Shown here in pieces: positions 60,604 through 64,000 of a DNA stretch of 64,000 nt. The translations under genes and the position numbers were made by a program. The notes beneath the pieces were generated by a model. It saw only the letters and a program-made list of their open reading frames with translations, was not told the origin of the DNA and did not search any database. Origin of the DNA: JAGGTJ01 sp964457545 (lineage in GTDB: Bacteria; Desulfobacterota; DSM-4660; Desulfatiglandales; Desulfatiglandaceae). The stretch covers positions 48,432-112,431 of the forward strand of contig CAYWEN010000006.1 in assembly GCA_964457545.1 (NCBI GenBank). The letters are read 5' to 3'. Each line of letters starts with the position of its first letter. The stretch's first letter is position 1.

Positions 60604-63600
60604 CAAAACCGGGCATGGTCCTGAGATTCATCATGGCAGCTTTTTTACAGGGGTAATAAGGTTTTTTGTTGATTCCAAACTTACCCCTCTTATAATTATT
60701 GCTTCCCTTCTTCTTGGTGCATTTGCCATATATTTCACCCCTAATGAAGAAGAGCCGCAGATAATTGTGCCTATGATAGATGTTATGGTCCGTATGCCAG
60801 GGGCCTCACCGAGAGAGATCGAGCAACGGGTGATTGGGCCTATGGAGCGGCTGCTGTGGGAGATTCCAGGTGTTGAGTATGTCTATTCAACTGCAATGCC
60901 GGGAAGGGCCATTTCAATAGTACGTTTTTTTGTAGGACAGGATACGGAAAACAGCCTGATAAAGACCTATGATAAACTTTATTCTCATTTTGACTGGATA
61001 CCTCCGGGGTGTAGCAGACCCCTTCTGAAAAAGCACTCGATTGATGATGTTCCAATACTTGCCCTTACACTGTGGGGAGATGGTTATGATGCCTCTCAGC
61101 TCAGGGAAATAGCGGCAGGACTGGCGGATGAGATCAAACAGATTCAGGGTATAAGCGGCACATATATATATGGAGGTCTCAGGCGGCAGATCAGAGTCAA
61201 TCTTCGTGAAAATGCCTTAAACAGCCTGGGCCTTGATGCTGAGGATGTTGTTGATGCCTTGGTATCACAAAATCAGGCATCGTGGATATCAGACATAAAC
61301 AGAAACAACATGGCCTTTTCCCTGAGGTTGGATAATTTTTTTTCTTCGGTTCAGGATGTGGCCTCTGTTGTTGTCAAGGTGGTTCAAGGTCACATAGTAA
61401 GGCTTGGTCAGATAGCTGATGTTAAGGATTGTCCGGAAGAACCTGAAACCTATGTTATGATAGGAGCCGGCAGGGGCCATAAGGAAAAAAAAGGTATGTC
61501 CTTTTGTCCCGGACAGCTCAAGTCTGCTGTAACCATAGCCTTTGCAAAGAGAAAGGGCTGGAATGCAACAGTACTTGCCAATACAATTCTTAAAAAGGTG
61601 GCAGTGCTTAAGGGTTTTGTTTTTCCAAAGGACATACACTGTGTTGTAACGAGAAACTACGGTGAGACTGCAAGAGAAAAATCACGGGAACTCCTTGAGC
61701 ATCTGTTTATTGCCACCATATCAGTGGCCATTCTTATGGCCCTGCTTTTGGGGCTGCGTGCAAGTCTTGTCGTGTTGATCGCAATTCCCTCTACGCTTGC
61801 TGTTACGCTTTTTATCTATTACATCCACGGATATACACTGAACAGGGTAACCCTTTTTGCACTTATTTTCTGTATAGGTATTTTGGTTGATGATCCCATA
61901 GTGGATGTGGAAAATATTGTTCGTCATCTGAGATTCCCCTCCAGCAAAAACCGGTCTGTAAAAGACGTTATTACCGAGGCGGTAGTGGAAGTCAGAAGTC
62001 CTCTTACCCTTGCCACCTTTACTGTTATTTTTGCCATTATTCCCCTTGCATTTGTCAGTGGCCTTATGGGGCCTTATATGAGACCCATGCCTGTAGGGGC
62101 ATCTGTGGCCATGTTTCTGTCAATGCTCATATCTTTTATGGTAACCCCATGGAGTGCCTATCATATTCTCGGTAGCGCTAATGAGCATAAGGAGGATAAG
62201 GATTCATGGCTTGACCGCATTTACCGGGGGACAATGAAACATCTTATAGAAAATGTGTGGCAGAGATGGACCTTTTTCCTCTTTGTTGCCATACTCTTTG
62301 TTGTTTCATGTTCCCTCATATACTTTAAGGTGGTCAGGGTCAAAATGCTTCCTTTCGACAACAAGAGTGAATTCCAGGTAATAATTGATATGCCGGAAGG
62401 GACATCTCTTGAAGAAACTGCAAAGGTTGCACAGGCGTTGGGTAATGTGTTGTCCGGACAAAGAGATGTCGTTGACTATGAGCTGTATGTCGGGATATCT
62501 GCCCCATTTAACTTTAACGGGCTGGTCCGTCATTATTATATGAGAAGGGGGCCCAATGTGGCAGATATCCAGGTAAATCTGCTGCCAAAAAATTTGCGAA
62601 AAGACCAGAGCCATTCAATTGTCAAGAGATTAAGGCCATTGCTTCAGGCGGTTGCCTCCCGTTTCGGGGCAAATATAAAGGTAACGGAGATTCCTCCTGG
62701 TCCACCGGTTCTCCAGACTCTTGTTGTTGAGGTATACGGTCCGGATTATGAAAGACAGATACAGATTGCAGAAAAAATAAAAGATATTTTCAGGAATACT
62801 AAAGGGATAGTTGATGTAGACTGGTATATGACTGATCCACAGCCGGAATACAGGGTTGTGGTAGAAAAAGACAGGGCTGCCCAAGTCGGGGTGTCTCCAA
62901 AGAGAGTGCTTCAGGTACTCCAGACTTCCATGGCAGGAACCAGGGCCGGGCTTCTTCATGTTGCTGACCATAAGGAAGATGTTCCTGTTATAGTAAGGTT
63001 GCCGCTGTATGACAGAACCGGAAAACCTGATCTTGAGTCTGTCAAGGTCCGATCTGTAAATGGCAATATGGTGTCTCTGTCGGAGATTGCCCGTATAGAC
63101 AGGGCTGTCGTGGATCATCCCATATATCATAAAAATCTGAAGCCAGTAGTTTATGTTACAGGAGATGTATCAGGAAAAGAGGAAAGTCCGGTATATGCGA
63201 TTCTTAAGGTAAACAAGGCATTGCGTGAGTTGAGAACTCCTGCCGGAAACAAGGGGATAAGGATCTGGTATACAACACAGCCCTTTTCTTCTTCGGAATG
63301 GGCAGTAAAGTGGGATGGAGAATGGCAGGTTACCTATGAGGTTTTCAGAGATATGGGCATTGCCTTTGCAGTTGTTATGATTTTGATATTTGTTCTTGTT
63401 GTGGGATGGTTCAGGTCTTACTCTGTTCCTCTTGTAATCCTTGCACCTATTCCACTGTCCCTTATTGGAATAATTCCTGCTCATGCAGTTATGAACGCCT
63501 TTTTTACCGCTACATCCATGATAGGTTTTATAGCAGGCGCTGGAATTGTTGTCAGAAATTCCATAATTCTTGCAGACTTTGTCGAACTTCGTATTGCAGA

Positions 63601-63841
63601 AGGCATGCCTGTGGATGAAGCTGTTATTGATGCCGGTACCGTGAGGTTCAGGCCAATGCTGCTTACGTCTTCAGCCGTTGTGGTAGGTTCGTTCGTAATC
63701 CTTTTTGATCCTATCTTTCAGGGGCTTGCCATTTCACTTATGGCCGGTGAAGTGGCAGCTACCATATTTTCCAGAATCGTGGTTCCTGTACTTTACTATC
63801 TGGATCACAGAATGAAAAAAGAGGGACGCATTGTTTGGTAG
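60590..63841 (+). CDS. RND-family efflux pump
   Basis: A 1083-residue inner-membrane pump with two six-helix halves and large periplasmic loops. It has 'PNEEEPQIIVPMIDVMVRMPGASPREIEQRVIGPMERLLWEIPGVEYVYS', proton-relay Asp-Asp in 'GILVDDPIVDVENIVRHLR', 'TIFSRIVVPVLYYLDH' at the end and 'AGIVVRNSIILADFVELR' in the second half. The 'NEEEPQI' opening differs from AcrB-type multidrug and CusA-type metal pumps, so the substrate is unknown. TTG at 60590 is the only in-frame start consistent with a full N-terminus. AGAGGGA lies eight bases upstream. Confidence 0.92.
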   Translation: MNNHDKTGHGPEIHHGSFFTGVIRFFVDSKLTPLIIIASLLLGAFAIYFTPNEEEPQIIVPMIDVMVRMPGASPREIEQRVIGPMERLLWEIPGVEYVYSTAMPGRAISIVRFFVGQDTENSLIKTYDKLYSHFDWIPPGCSRPLLKKHSIDDVPILALTLWGDGYDASQLREIAAGLADEIKQIQGISGTYIYGGLRRQIRVNLRENALNSLGLDAEDVVDALVSQNQASWISDINRNNMAFSLRLDNFFSSVQDVASVVVKVVQGHIVRLGQIADVKDCPEEPETYVMIGAGRGHKEKKGMSFCPGQLKSAVTIAFAKRKGWNATVLANTILKKVAVLKGFVFPKDIHCVVTRNYGETAREKSRELLEHLFIATISVAILMALLLGLRASLVVLIAIPSTLAVTLFIYYIHGYTLNRVTLFALIFCIGILVDDPIVDVENIVRHLRFPSSKNRSVKDVITEAVVEVRSPLTLATFTVIFAIIPLAFVSGLMGPYMRPMPVGASVAMFLSMLISFMVTPWSAYHILGSANEHKEDKDSWLDRIYRGTMKHLIENVWQRWTFFLFVAILFVVSCSLIYFKVVRVKMLPFDNKSEFQVIIDMPEGTSLEETAKVAQALGNVLSGQRDVVDYELYVGISAPFNFNGLVRHYYMRRGPNVADIQVNLLPKNLRKDQSHSIVKRLRPLLQAVASRFGANIKVTEIPPGPPVLQTLVVEVYGPDYERQIQIAEKIKDIFRNTKGIVDVDWYMTDPQPEYRVVVEKDRAAQVGVSPKRVLQVLQTSMAGTRAGLLHVADHKEDVPVIVRLPLYDRTGKPDLESVKVRSVNGNMVSLSEIARIDRAVVDHPIYHKNLKPVVYVTGDVSGKEESPVYAILKVNKALRELRTPAGNKGIRIWYTTQPFSSSEWAVKWDGEWQVTYEVFRDMGIAFAVVMILIFVLVVGWFRSYSVPLVILAPIPLSLIGIIPAHAVMNAFFTATSMIGFIAGAGIVVRNSIILADFVELRIAEGMPVDEAVIDAGTVRFRPMLLTSSAVVVGSFVILFDPIFQGLAISLMAGEVAATIFSRIVVPVLYYLDHRMKKEGRIVW

Positions 63842-63895
63842 GCTGCCATGAAGATTGTCCTAGTAGAGTGCTTCCTATATAACATATCAATGCAA
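63842..63895. other. Short gap between convergent genes
   Basis: About 54 bases between the RND pump stop and the partial gene on the opposite strand. No recognisable terminator. Confidence 0.3.
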
Positions 63896-64000
63896 TTAAT
63901 TAATTGAAATAGCATCGAGTCCGTATTTCCAGCGAAAAATAACTGGTGACTCGTTTATCTCTTTTAACCATTTTAGTATTCTCTGTTTTAGTTCTTCTTT
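63896..64000 (-). CDS. C-terminal fragment of an unidentified gene
   Basis: The last 34 codons of a leftward gene that enters from the right edge: it reads 'KEELKQRILKWLKEINES' then 'PVIFRWKYGLDAISIN' and stops at TAA. A charged amphipathic helix followed by an aromatic strand. Too little to name. The A+T content is higher than that of the RND operon, which may point to an accessory gene. Confidence 0.45.
   Translation of the reverse strand, partial: KEELKQRILKWLKEINESPVIFRWKYGLDAISIN

Overview
The window looks like a chromosomal segment of a Gram-negative bacterium, most likely a Desulfobacterota (former Deltaproteobacteria) lineage of moderate G+C content. This is inference from content: two perfect or near-perfect sigma-54 promoters beside pilus and transport genes, a type IV pilus locus with a secretin, RND efflux with TolC, a minimal SufCB pair, small Cys-rich proteins of a kind I associate with that phylum, and tandem cytidylate-kinase-like genes. 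No rRNA, tRNA or species-diagnostic gene was seen.

Layout. 1-1038: a ParB-domain protein and the start of a further gene. 1493-8844: minor pseudopilin operon fimT/pilW/pilV/pilX/pilY1, with a sigma-54 promoter at 1444. 8990-9577: lepB. 10618-18130: pilM-N-O-P, a lipoprotein, an AMIN/STN/TPR protein and an MshL-like secretin, preceded by a consensus sigma-54 promoter and a leader of about 340 nt. 18390-20328: a small integrase-less integron cassette cluster (decayed hicA, a DUF2726 gene, an antitoxin with a decayed RelE-type toxin) with two clear attC sites, invaded by an IS3-type element now in ruins. 20436-24093: nitroreductase, sufB/sufC, alpha/beta hydrolase. 25054-31328: acidic repeat protein, valS, nadC and a Zn/Mn ABC transporter pair. 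31576-37346: HD phosphohydrolase, then a shikimate/histidine/GTPase block (aroD-aroE, aroA-hisI-hisG-engB). 37738-38926: a small gene and a lone DUF4145 (HEPN-like) integron cassette with its own well-formed attC. 39298-42794: an Nth-XthA fusion and four small proteins.

From 56577 down to 42880 the minus strand carries one long run of signalling and ion/anion transport genes: sigma-54 response regulator, consensus sigma-54 promoter, UspA, SLC13/RCK transporter, two cytidylate-kinase-like proteins, receiver, histidine kinase, SulP transporter with a large insertion, beta-carbonic anhydrase, and the TrkH/TrkA K+ channel. I consider this the best candidate for an undescribed functional system: an activator, its probable target promoter and a set of bicarbonate/sulfate/K+ handling proteins in one block. 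56597-57544 is a DUF368 lipid-carrier translocase. 57878-63841 is a tripartite RND efflux system (TolC, adaptor, pump), and a partial gene enters from the right edge.

A dispersed intergenic repeat with core CATCCATAAAYGGCC recurs about ten times between genes. Two or three copies are bounded by inverted ends, which suggests a short mobile or RNA-forming element.
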